A stretch of DNA of 5,934 bases, taken from positions 1-5,934 of the forward strand of contig CAILTZ010000235.1 of assembly GCA_903837255.1 (NCBI GenBank), read 5' to 3'. The translations under genes and the position numbers were made by a program. The notes under the pieces were generated by a model. The model searched no databases and was not told the DNA's origin. It saw only the letters and a program-made list of their open reading frames with translations. How positions within the stretch are numbered: position 1 is the first letter of the stretch; every line of letters begins with the position of its first letter. The stretch comes from an uncultured Pirellula sp. GTDB taxonomy: Bacteria > Planctomycetota > Planctomycetia > Pirellulales > Pirellulaceae. Positions 1 through 5,850 of this stretch are shown here, piece by piece.

Positions 1-1127
1 AGGAAGGTGCGATGGATCGCCACATCGCGGGCATGGTAGCGGGGAATCGTGTCTTGCTTGAACGAGGTTTCGTGCTCTTCGTCGAGGATCACCAGGCCCA
101 ATTGAGGCACGGGAGCAAAGATCGCGCTGCGTGGCCCTACGACGACTTGGACATCCCCACTGCTGATGCGTCTCCATTGAAAGTGCCTTTCCGGTCCACT
201 CATGTTCGAGTGCAAAACGGCTACGGAACGGAATCGATTTTGGAATCGGTTGCGAGTTTGTGGGGTCAGGCTGATCTCCGGGACCAAGACGATCGCTTGG
301 CGACCAAAGCCGATCGTCTTCTCGATGGCTTGCATATAGACTTCGGTTTTTCCGCTTCCGGTAACCCCATGGAGCAGAATTGTCGAGTGCTTTTGGGAAT
401 CCAGTGCACCGAAGATCTTTTGAAGCGATACGCGTTGGTCGGTCGTCAAGGCTGGGATGGGGATCGGCTCTTCGGTACTGCCACCCTGGCTTGCCTCGTA
501 GGTCATGACCCGTTCGGTGTAGCTTTCGATGAAACCTGTTTCGCGAAGTTTTTTGATAACGCCATCGGAGCAGTTGGCTAGGGAGCGGAGTTGTTCGGGA
601 GCGAGGGGCTCGTTGGCCAGGATCAGTTGCAGGAGTGTTTGGCGTTGTTTGATAGGGAGCGATTGGACAAAACCGTCGTCGGAGGCTTTCTCGGTGGGGC
701 GCAGGAGCATTTGATTGCGAGTCCCAGCCCCGGCTCTGACCCCTGCGGGGATCACGGCTTCGAAGACTTGGCCTGCGGGGACCAGATAGTATTTGCTCAT
801 CCAGCGGACGAGCTCGATGAGGTTGGGGCTACAAAGTGGAGACTCATCGCAGCATTGCAGGATTGGCTTGAGCGTTTGCCGATACTGCTTGAGCGTCTCG
901 ACGCCGAGGGTATAGCCAGTGATTTCGCGGTCCCCTTTTCCCAGCGGGACGATCACGCGCATGCCTGGGAGGATCTTGGTCGAAAGCTCGTCGGGGATGC
1001 GATACGAATACGGTCCGAAGGGGGCTTCGGGGAAGACCACGTGAGCGGCCAAGACGGTCGCTTGCGCATCGATTTCCCAAGGAGCCTCATCGCTGGGAAA
1101 CAGTTCGCCTTGTCGATGGTCGCTCAT
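1..1127 (-). CDS. priA: Primosomal protein N' (replication restart helicase PriA), N-terminal half, cut by window edge
   Basis: PriA is a 3'-5' superfamily 2 DNA helicase that recognises stalled forks and reloads the replisome. The 375 complete codons visible are about half of the usual length of roughly 730 residues. The N-terminal fork-binding (3'BD) domain covers about residues 25-125, with VVFPEAPFGPYSYRIP and a GMRVIVPLGKGDREITGY segment. A winged-helix-like region follows at about 155-210. The helicase domain starts near 228. Its Walker A motif is GVTGSGKTE (254-262, Lys260) and its Walker B is LVILDEEH (345-352), the DEEH form typical of PriA. The PEISLTPQ and GPRSAIFAP motifs are also present. 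The zinc-binding cysteines and C-terminal domain would lie beyond base 1. The ATG at 1127 is preceded directly by an in-frame TAA (1130-1128), so no longer start exists. There is no clear Shine-Dalgarno. It lies 78 bases after glyQS on the same strand, probably the distal gene of the transcript. The identification is very secure. Confidence 0.96.
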   Translation of the reverse strand, partial: MSDHRQGELFPSDEAPWEIDAQATVLAAHVVFPEAPFGPYSYRIPDELSTKILPGMRVIVPLGKGDREITGYTLGVETLKQYRQTLKPILQCCDESPLCSPNLIELVRWMSKYYLVPAGQVFEAVIPAGVRAGAGTRNQMLLRPTEKASDDGFVQSLPIKQRQTLLQLILANEPLAPEQLRSLANCSDGVIKKLRETGFIESYTERVMTYEASQGGSTEEPIPIPALTTDQRVSLQKIFGALDSQKHSTILLHGVTGSGKTEVYMQAIEKTIGFGRQAIVLVPEISLTPQTRNRFQNRFRSVAVLHSNMSGPERHFQWRRISSGDVQVVVGPRSAIFAPVPQLGLVILDEEHETSFKQDTIPRYHARDVAIHRTF

Positions 1128-1205
1128 TTACCGGCCGATGTTATCCGTTGGATACCTTGAATTGCATTGCTGGTGCTGTAGCGATTCGAATGATCGCGTA
1201 TGGGT

Positions 1206-2831
1206 TTAGCAGATTCTTTTTTCGATTTCTGCCACGACGCTATCGATTGGGACTCGCCATTGCTCCATCGAATCGCGTTCTCGGATGGTGACGGTTCGGT
1301 CGACGAGTGTTTGGCTATCGACGGTGATGCAGTAGGGCGTACCGATTTTGTCCTGTCTCCAGTAGCGTTTTCCGATCGCTGCCTTTTCATCGTAGAAGAC
1401 ATTGAACTTCTTTTTGAGAGCTCCGTAGATTTCTGCGGCGATTTCAGGCATGCCGTCTTTCTTGACCAGCGGCAGGACGGCGGCTTTGTAGGGAGCGATT
1501 CGTGGGTGGAATCGCATCACGACGCGAGACTCGAACTTACCGCCGGACTCCGAGGACTGGACTTCGGTGTAAGCTTGGCAGAGGAATGCCAACATGGCTC
1601 GATCGGCCCCGGCTGAGGGTTCGATGACATGGGGGGTAAAGCGTTCGCTTGTCAGATCGTCTCGGTAGGTTAGGTCCTTGCCACTACCTCGGTGGCGAGG
1701 GCTACCCTGCTCATCGACTTCGACTTCCAAGGGTCGTTTTTTGGGATCGAGTTTTCCTTCGGAGTGGCTTCGCAGGTCAAAATCGCCGCGATGAGCGATG
1801 CCTTCGAGCTCTCCGTACTCACCGGGTGGAAGGAACGGGAACGCGTATTCGATGTCTGCGGTGCCGCACGAGTAGTGGCTCAGTTCGTCTTGTTCGTGCT
1901 CACGAAGTCGCAGTCTCTCCGAATCGAGTCCGAGGTCTTTGTACCATTGGAGACGGCGGTTTCGCCAGTACTGGTACCAGTCGGCTGACTGATTGGGGTG
2001 GCAGAAGAATTCGATTTCCATCTGTTCGAATTCACGCGAGCGGAAGGTGAAGTTTCTCGGGGTGATTTCGTTTCGGAAGCTTTTTCCGATTTGGGCCACG
2101 CCGAACGGAACGCGGATGCGAGTGCTATCGACGACGTTTTTGAAGTTCACGAAGATGCCTTGGGCGGTCTCGGGTCTTAGAAACGCTGCGCCTTCTTCGC
2201 CGCTGAGGGCTCCGACGTAGGTTTTGAACATCAGGTTGAATTCGCGAGGGTCCGTCAGCGTTCCGATCTCGTCGGTATCAGGGCCGAGCAGATTGGCTCT
2301 CTCGGCGCTGGTGAGTTTGTCGAGAGTCAGGACCCGCTCTTCGAACTGGATTTTTTCGATATCCTTGGAACGCAAGTTGAAGAGTTTCAGAGCCCGCCGT
2401 GTGATGTCTTCTTGCTCTTGTTCGGGTTCGGCCATGGTGGTCACGAAAACACGTTTCTGGTCGTGGGTCACCCAGCGCCCTCGGACTTGGTCAAAGCGGT
2501 AACGCTTCTTGGTTTTACGGCAGTCGACCATGTAATCGTGGAACAGATCGTAGTGTCCGGAGCACTTCCAGACTTGTGGATGCATGATGATGGTGCAGTC
2601 CAAGCCGACCATGTCGTAGGTGCTCGGGGCGTTTTGAGGTTGAGCCAGTTCGTTGTGGTTCTGGTACATGTCCTTCCACCAAGCTTCCTTGATGTTGCGT
2701 TTGAGCTCGACGCCCAGTGGACCGTAATCCCAAAAGCCATTCAATCCGCCATAAATTTCGCTAGATTGGAACATGAAGCCATTGGCTTTGCAGTGGGCGA
2801 CGAGCTTGTCCATCAGGTTTTCAACAGTCAT
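1206..2831 (-). CDS. glyQS: Glycyl-tRNA synthetase, homodimeric class II type
   Basis: This cytoplasmic enzyme attaches glycine to tRNA-Gly using ATP. At 541 residues it is the single-chain (alpha2) form related to eukaryotic, archaeal and some bacterial GlyRS, not the two-subunit GlyQ/GlyS form. Class II motif 1 is around 32-55 (GFWDYGPLGVELKRN). The GlyRS signature LRPETAQGIF is at 218-227. Motif 2 is FRNEITPRNFTFRSREFEQ (252-270). Motif 3 is EPSAGADRAMLAF (404-416, Arg411). The anticodon-binding domain starts near 440 (RFHPRIAPYKAAVLPLVKK) and holds IGKRYWRQDKIGTPYCITVD (486-505). It is longer than typical bacterial homodimers of about 460 residues. One extra stretch is a charged segment around 130-195, where other members often have zinc-binding cysteine pairs that are absent here. 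Another is about 357-386, before SGKDLTYRDD. No obvious Shine-Dalgarno precedes the ATG at 2831. It lies 76 bases after prmC and 78 before priA. The identification is secure; the size of the inserts is judged from remembered homologues. Confidence 0.96.
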   Translation of the reverse strand: MTVENLMDKLVAHCKANGFMFQSSEIYGGLNGFWDYGPLGVELKRNIKEAWWKDMYQNHNELAQPQNAPSTYDMVGLDCTIIMHPQVWKCSGHYDLFHDYMVDCRKTKKRYRFDQVRGRWVTHDQKRVFVTTMAEPEQEQEDITRRALKLFNLRSKDIEKIQFEERVLTLDKLTSAERANLLGPDTDEIGTLTDPREFNLMFKTYVGALSGEEGAAFLRPETAQGIFVNFKNVVDSTRIRVPFGVAQIGKSFRNEITPRNFTFRSREFEQMEIEFFCHPNQSADWYQYWRNRRLQWYKDLGLDSERLRLREHEQDELSHYSCGTADIEYAFPFLPPGEYGELEGIAHRGDFDLRSHSEGKLDPKKRPLEVEVDEQGSPRHRGSGKDLTYRDDLTSERFTPHVIEPSAGADRAMLAFLCQAYTEVQSSESGGKFESRVVMRFHPRIAPYKAAVLPLVKKDGMPEIAAEIYGALKKKFNVFYDEKAAIGKRYWRQDKIGTPYCITVDSQTLVDRTVTIRERDSMEQWRVPIDSVVAEIEKRIC

Positions 2832-2907
2832 AGGCTTGTAGCGATGCTGGATAGTTGGGTTGGTGAGTTCGGAGAAAGCGATCAGTAATTTACCGAAAAA
2901 TCGTTGG

Positions 2908-3834
2908 CTAGGGTCGTCGAGCGACGGTGACTCTGGGTAGACCAGCGAGATCTTTGATGGTTCGCAGGTCGGACCACGGCCCGCTTGGCGTCGAAGCCCC
3001 GCTTGGCGTAGCAGTACTGGCGAGGAGTTCTGTGCACTGACTTGCGATCATGGGGGAATGTTCGAAGATCAGCCAGCCACCGGGTTTTAGCTTTACGGCG
3101 GCTTGGGCGACGAGTCTTTCGATAATTTCCATGCCGGAGGGGCCTGAGACCAAGGCGATTTTCGGTTCGTAGTCACGGACCGACTTGTCGAGCTTTTGGT
3201 ATTCCAGGTCGGACACATAAGGCGGATTGCTGAGGACAAAATCGCAGGAGGAGTCGGCAAGCGGTTCGAGCAAATCTGCCTGGAAGGTTTCGACGCGGTC
3301 TTGGACGTTGTGTTGTTCGATATTTTGCTTGGCGACTTGCAAGGCTTCTGGAGACAGGTCGGTAGCGACGATGCTTGCAGTGAGGCCTAGTCGCTGAGAT
3401 TCCTTGGCGATGGTTATCGCGATGCAACCGCTACCGGTGCAGGCATCGGCGATGAGAAATGGGCCTTGGGCTTTTTTGAGCCTATCGATGCATTCGGTGA
3501 TGATGTGTTCGGTTTCATTGCGGGGGATCAAGCAGGCTTGGTTGACCGCAAAAGAAAGGGAGAAGAACTCCTTTCTTCCGACCAGATACGCGACCGGTTC
3601 GCCCGAGGCTCGGCGTTTGACTAGGTCGCGGAAGATGGCTTTGACGCTCTCGGGGGGTTCTTCGTTGAAGGCCGCGTAGAGGTCGATGCGTTGGCAGTTT
3701 CGGGCGTGTGCGAAGAGGACTTCGGCATCGAGCCTTGGGGAGGGTGAGCCCTGCTTTTTGAGGTGCTCGGTAGTCCATTGGAGCATGCGCAGGATTGTCC
3801 AAGCTTCGCTTTGTGTTGAACCGCTATCGCTCAT
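2908..3834 (-). CDS. prmC: Peptide chain release factor N5-glutamine methyltransferase (PrmC/HemK)
   Basis: PrmC transfers a methyl group from S-adenosylmethionine to the glutamine of the GGQ motif of class I release factors, raising termination efficiency. Its likely substrate, RF1, is encoded immediately upstream (47-base gap). The N-terminal helical substrate-binding domain spans about 1-85 and ends in GEPVAYLVGRKEFFSLSF (78-95). The IPRNETE segment (103-109) matches the family's IPRPETE but has Asn106 instead of Pro. SAM-binding motif I is ADACTGSGCIAI (129-140), with acidic Asp159 in ATDLSPEAL. The substrate-glutamine motif NPPY is at 203-206, followed by YVSDLEY. The C-terminal strand region is IKDLAGLPRVTVARR (293-307). 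At 308 residues it is about 30 longer than the E. coli protein. Part of this is a Ser/Thr/Pro/Gly insert at about 272-286 encoded by a DNA direct repeat. The ATG at 3834 is supported by a well-placed Shine-Dalgarno. FEHS at 257-260 differs from the usual LEI-like segment. Confidence 0.95.
   Translation of the reverse strand: MSDSGSTQSEAWTILRMLQWTTEHLKKQGSPSPRLDAEVLFAHARNCQRIDLYAAFNEEPPESVKAIFRDLVKRRASGEPVAYLVGRKEFFSLSFAVNQACLIPRNETEHIITECIDRLKKAQGPFLIADACTGSGCIAITIAKESQRLGLTASIVATDLSPEALQVAKQNIEQHNVQDRVETFQADLLEPLADSSCDFVLSNPPYVSDLEYQKLDKSVRDYEPKIALVSGPSGMEIIERLVAQAAVKLKPGGWLIFEHSPMIASQCTELLASTATPSGASTPSGPWSDLRTIKDLAGLPRVTVARRP
2980..3009. repeat. 12-bp direct repeat, 18-bp period, inside prmC
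   Basis: The plus-strand word CCCGCTTGGCGT occurs at 2980-2991 and again at 2998-3009, an exact 12-base match with an 18-base (six-codon) offset. On the coding strand both copies are read in the same frame and give TPSG, making the peptide TPSGASTPSG within PrmC residues 277-285 and just beside them. The bases flanking the 12-mer do not match well. It lies where close PrmC relatives usually have only a short turn before the last strands, so it looks like a small in-frame duplication or insertion. Whether the word recurs elsewhere in the genome cannot be judged from this window. Confidence 0.7.
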
Positions 3835-3843
3835 GTGACTGCA

Positions 3844-3848
3844 TCCTT
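3844..3848 (-). promoter_or_regulatory. Shine-Dalgarno site of prmC
   Basis: On the minus strand AAGGA lies nine bases before the prmC ATG at 3834, a normal spacing for ribosome binding. It supports this start and is the best Shine-Dalgarno match in the window. By comparison, prfA, glyQS and priA have no convincing purine-rich site before their starts. Confidence 0.6.
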
Positions 3849-3881
3849 GCTCGGGTGTGTGGCTCTTGGTGGTTGGTGCGA

Positions 3882-4958
3882 TTAGGCTGCTTGGTCATCT
3901 CGAAGCATAGCGCGTTCGTATTCTAGGAGGGCTGAAGAGACCGGTTCTAGGTTGCCGGTCATGATTTGATCCAGTTTATAGAGGGTCAAATTGATGCGGT
4001 GATCGGTGAGTCGATTTTGGGGGAAATTATAAGTCCGGATTCTCTCGGAGCGGTCCCCGGAGCCGATCAGCGACATACGTTCTTTGGAACGCTCCTGGCG
4101 TTCCGATTCGCGTTTGGCTTCGTAAAGCCGGGTTTTCAAAACGCGGAGGGCTTTGGCGAGGTTTTTGTGCTGGCTTTTTTCGTCCTGGCACTGCACGACG
4201 ACGCCCGTCTCGAGGTGGGTGAGTCGGACGGCCGATTCGGTTTTATTGACGTGCTGGCCACCGGGACCCGATGCGCAGAATTTATCGAGCCGATAGTCTT
4301 CGGGTTTGAGTTCGATTTCGATGTCTTCGGGTTCGGGCATCACCGCCACGGTGGCAGCCGAGGTATGCACGCGACCTTGGGCCTCGGTTTCCGGAACCCG
4401 TTGGACGCGGTGTCCACCGCTTTCGAATTGGAGTTCTCGATACGCCCCATCGCCTTCGAGCGAAAGGATGATTTCTTTGAAGCCACCGCGTTCGCTGGCG
4501 CTCGAGTCCATGATCTCAACTTTCCAGCTTTTGGACTCCGCGTAACGACGATACATTTCAAAAAGATCGCGGGCAAACAGGGCGGCTTCTTCGCCACCGG
4601 TACCGGCTCGGATTTCCATCACGCAGCGGGTTCGGTTGGCATCTTCGCCGCCGACAGAGAGTTCGAGCAGTTCGTCCCAGATGCTCTCGCGTTCTTGGCG
4701 AATCGCTGCGGCTTCCTCGTCAGCCATGGCCTTTTCATCCTCATCGGCCGATGCGAGCATCGCAGCGAGGTCTTTGATATCTTCGGAGAGCTTCTTGTAA
4801 CGGCGGTACTTCAAGGCAGTTTTGGAGAGCCCGCCGTGTTCGCGTAGGATGTTGGCCATGTTCCCGGTCTCGCCTGCCAAGACCGCCGGGTCGGACATCA
4901 TCTGCTCTAGCTCGGTGAAGCGTTCTAGGTTTTGTTCGAGTTGTTCGCGGATCTTCAT
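3882..4958 (-). CDS. prfA: Peptide chain release factor 1 (RF1)
   Basis: RF1 enters the ribosomal A site at UAA and UAG codons and triggers hydrolysis of the peptidyl-tRNA. Starting at 4958 the protein has 358 residues, matching the family's usual length of about 360. The N-terminal helical domain is about 1-105. The conserved [15 protein letters not shown] segment is at 115-129. The stop-codon recognition region is [24 protein letters not shown] (183-206); its tripeptide P189-E190-T191 fits the PxT of RF1, not the SPF of RF2. The catalytic GGQ is at 233-235 in [19 protein letters not shown]; Gln235 is the expected target of PrmC encoded next door. [20 protein letters not shown] (303-322) is the conserved C-terminal block. 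The frame is open upstream to an ATG at 5021, but that extension (FFFVASS) would be translated from the rpmE terminator, so 4958 (MKIREQLE) is preferred. No clear Shine-Dalgarno is seen. The stop is TAA, 47 bases before prmC. Confidence 0.97.
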   Translation of the reverse strand: MKIREQLEQNLERFTELEQMMSDPAVLAGETGNMANILREHGGLSKTALKYRRYKKLSEDIKDLAAMLASADEDEKAMADEEAAAIRQERESIWDELLELSVGGEDANRTRCVMEIRAGTGGEEAALFARDLFEMYRRYAESKSWKVEIMDSSASERGGFKEIILSLEGDGAYRELQFESGGHRVQRVPETEAQGRVHTSAATVAVMPEPEDIEIELKPEDYRLDKFCASGPGGQHVNKTESAVRLTHLETGVVVQCQDEKSQHKNLAKALRVLKTRLYEAKRESERQERSKERMSLIGSGDRSERIRTYNFPQNRLTDHRINLTLYKLDQIMTGNLEPVSSALLEYERAMLRDDQAA

Positions 4959-4991
4959 GGAGCTGGGACTTGGGATTCGAGAGGAAGCGAC

Positions 4992-5032
4992 AAAAAAAAA
5001 CGCTGCAAGTTGCGTTGGCAATCATGCAGCGT
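4992..5032 (-). terminator. Intrinsic terminator after rpmE, just upstream of prfA
   Basis: In the minus-strand transcript ACGCUGCA (5032-5025) pairs perfectly with UGCAGCGU (5007-5000). The 17-base loop between them can pair further as UUGC-CAAC-GCAA. The stem runs directly into a run of nine U (5000-4992, including the last stem base). This is the classic rho-independent layout. It lies 61 bases after the rpmE stop codon and ends 33 bases before the prfA ATG. It should therefore end rpmE transcripts, wholly or in part, and could attenuate read-through into prfA and the genes beyond. Function is inferred from structure alone. Confidence 0.85.
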
Positions 5033-5048
5033 GCAGTTTGTTAGATTG

Positions 5049-5087
5049 CCATCGACGCTGGGCTTTGAGTCCAGCCAAACGCGATGG
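5049..5087 (-). other. Second stem-loop in the rpmE-prfA gap
   Basis: On the minus strand CCATCG (5087-5082) pairs with CGATGG (5054-5049), and inside it GCTGG (5075-5071) pairs with CCAGC (5061-5057), leaving a nine-base loop and unpaired bases between the two helices. It begins five bases after the rpmE stop codon and precedes the intrinsic terminator. No U-run follows, so it is not itself a terminator. It may protect the 3' end of the rpmE message or belong to a regulatory leader of prfA. The pairing is visible; the role is unknown. Confidence 0.45.
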
Positions 5088-5092
5088 GGTCG

Positions 5093-5341
5093 CTACTTCT
5101 TCTTCGGAGCCGGTTTCTTTGCGGATTGGAGGCTGGCGTAGGTGCCTGCTGCGAATTTGTTTTGAAACTTCTCGATCCGACCAGCCGTGTCAACGAACTT
5201 CAGCTTGCCGGTGTAGAACGGGTGGCAGACATTGCAAATGTCGACCTTGAGTTCCTTGCGGGTGCTGCGGGTGCTGAAGCTGTTCCCGCAACCGCAGGTC
5301 ACTTTGGTTTCGAAGTACTTCGGGTGGATGCCATCTTTCAT
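5093..5341 (-). CDS. rpmE: 50S ribosomal protein L31 (zinc-binding, type A)
   Basis: L31 is a small protein of the large ribosomal subunit that bridges to the 30S head. The 82-residue product begins [22 protein letters not shown], the standard L31 start. It carries the four zinc ligands of the C+ form: Cys16, Cys18, Cys36 and Cys39 in CGC and [13 protein letters not shown]. The conserved [14 protein letters not shown] segment (about 50-63) follows. The tail [10 protein letters not shown] is a short Lys/Pro-rich extension beyond the usual length of about 70 residues; such basic tails are common on ribosomal proteins. The start at 5341 gives the expected N-terminus. Only a weak AGGT match lies upstream. 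A promoter-like pair of boxes sits about 95-120 bases upstream and a strong terminator follows the gene, so it may form its own transcription unit as well as heading the prfA-prmC group. Confidence 0.97.
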   Translation of the reverse strand: MKDGIHPKYFETKVTCGCGNSFSTRSTRKELKVDICNVCHPFYTGKLKFVDTAGRIEKFQNKFAAGTYASLQSAKKPAPKKK

Positions 5342-5402
5342 GATCGAGACCTATGCAAGCCGATTGGTAGTTGGGGAAGCCGTTTGAGGTTGGGTTAGAA
5401 GC

Positions 5403-5418
5403 TCCGCTGAACTGCGGA
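5403..5418 (-). other. Small hairpin in the rpmE 5' leader
   Basis: The minus strand reads TCCGC-AGTTCA-GCGGA (5418-5403), a perfect five-base stem with a six-base loop. It would lie near the 5' end of the rpmE message if the promoter proposed at 5434-5461 is correct. In E. coli L31 is reported to repress its own mRNA through the leader; a similar role here is only a guess. A stem this short can arise by chance. Confidence 0.25.
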
Positions 5419-5433
5419 AATCAAGGACGGGAA

Positions 5434-5461
5434 TTTATAGACGAAATCCAGGGGAAATCAA
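5434..5461 (-). promoter_or_regulatory. Candidate sigma-70-type promoter of rpmE
   Basis: On the minus strand a -35-like TTGATT (5461-5456) and a -10-like TATAAA (5439-5434) are separated by 16 bases. An alternative -35, TTGACG, lies six bases further upstream but gives a 22-base spacer, which is too long. The start point would be near 5427, giving rpmE a leader of about 86 bases. The rest of the gap between the membrane-protein gene and rpmE (5342-5556) shows no further gene or recognisable element. Confidence 0.45.
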
Positions 5462-5556
5462 CGTCAAAACGGCCAAAATCCGGGCCGACCTTCACCCATT
5501 CAACCTTGGGGCCGCGGCTTGTTCGTCGGAAATTGTCCCAGAACAGCTTGGTGGGA

Positions 5557-5850
5557 TTAGCCGCCGGACTTTGGTAGAACCAGGGCGTGCAAGGCCATGA
5601 TTCCGCCGGCTGTGAGAAGCACAAACCCCAGCCATCGGGGGGGCCGCAACGTTTTCTTGGGCGAAGGCGCTGTCTGCATAAAGACATTGGTAGCCATGGA
5701 GTTGGCATCCACCGTCTTGGTTTTCATGACTTTGTGCAGCGCTCGGGTACTGGTCTCGTTGAGCACAAAGCTGTCAACCAGCCGGAACTGAAGTCCGAGC
5801 AAAAGCAAAATCACTCCCAGCATGAAGTAGCGATTGCGTTCAAATTTCAT
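5557..5850 (-). CDS. Small two-helix membrane protein of unknown function
   Basis: I do not recognise this family. From the ATG at 5850 the product has 97 residues. A hydrophobic helix at about 8-22 (YFMLGVILLLLGLQF) follows a short basic start (MKFERNR). A mostly polar segment of about 50 residues contains RLVDSFVLNETSTRAL and KTLRPPRW. A second hydrophobic helix lies at about 73-92 (WLGFVLLTAGGIMALHALVL). Two membrane segments with both ends on the cytoplasmic side is the simplest topology, since basic residues precede each helix outside the loop. Alternatively the first helix could be an uncleaved signal anchor. The frame is open to an ATG at 5922 (121 residues), but that adds a hydrophilic stretch (MRQSKESDPP) and would place the basic start MKFERNR, which suits a membrane insertion signal, internally. 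A weak purine run (AAAGAAA) precedes 5850. It shares strand with rpmE but is separated by 215 bases, so probably ends its own transcript. It is likely a real gene. Confidence 0.7.
   Translation of the reverse strand: MKFERNRYFMLGVILLLLGLQFRLVDSFVLNETSTRALHKVMKTKTVDANSMATNVFMQTAPSPKKTLRPPRWLGFVLLTAGGIMALHALVLPKSGG

Noticed and set aside
12..1160. Two 189-codon plus-strand frames (12-581 and 591-1160)
   Set aside because: Both are antisense to priA, whose protein shows intact helicase motifs across the same bases.
1128..1205. Terminator or regulatory RNA between glyQS and priA
   Set aside because: Only two five-base stems are visible on the minus strand (GCGAT/ATCGC and TATCC/GGATA), neither followed by a U-run.
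2412..2888. A 158-codon plus-strand frame
   Set aside because: Antisense to the start of glyQS; no independent coding signal or recognisable domain.
2832..2907. A separate promoter or T-box-like leader for glyQS
   Set aside because: The 76-base gap is too short for a T-box and shows no convincing -35/-10 pair or terminator hairpin.
3966..4847. A 293-codon open frame on the plus strand, opposite prfA
   Set aside because: It is fully antisense to a clearly conserved RF1 gene; its Phe/Gly/Ala-rich translation reflects the complement of RF1 codons and matches no known family.
4959..5021. N-terminal extension of RF1 to the ATG at 5021
   Set aside because: It would be encoded by the terminator stem and U-run, and RF1 has the normal length from 4958.
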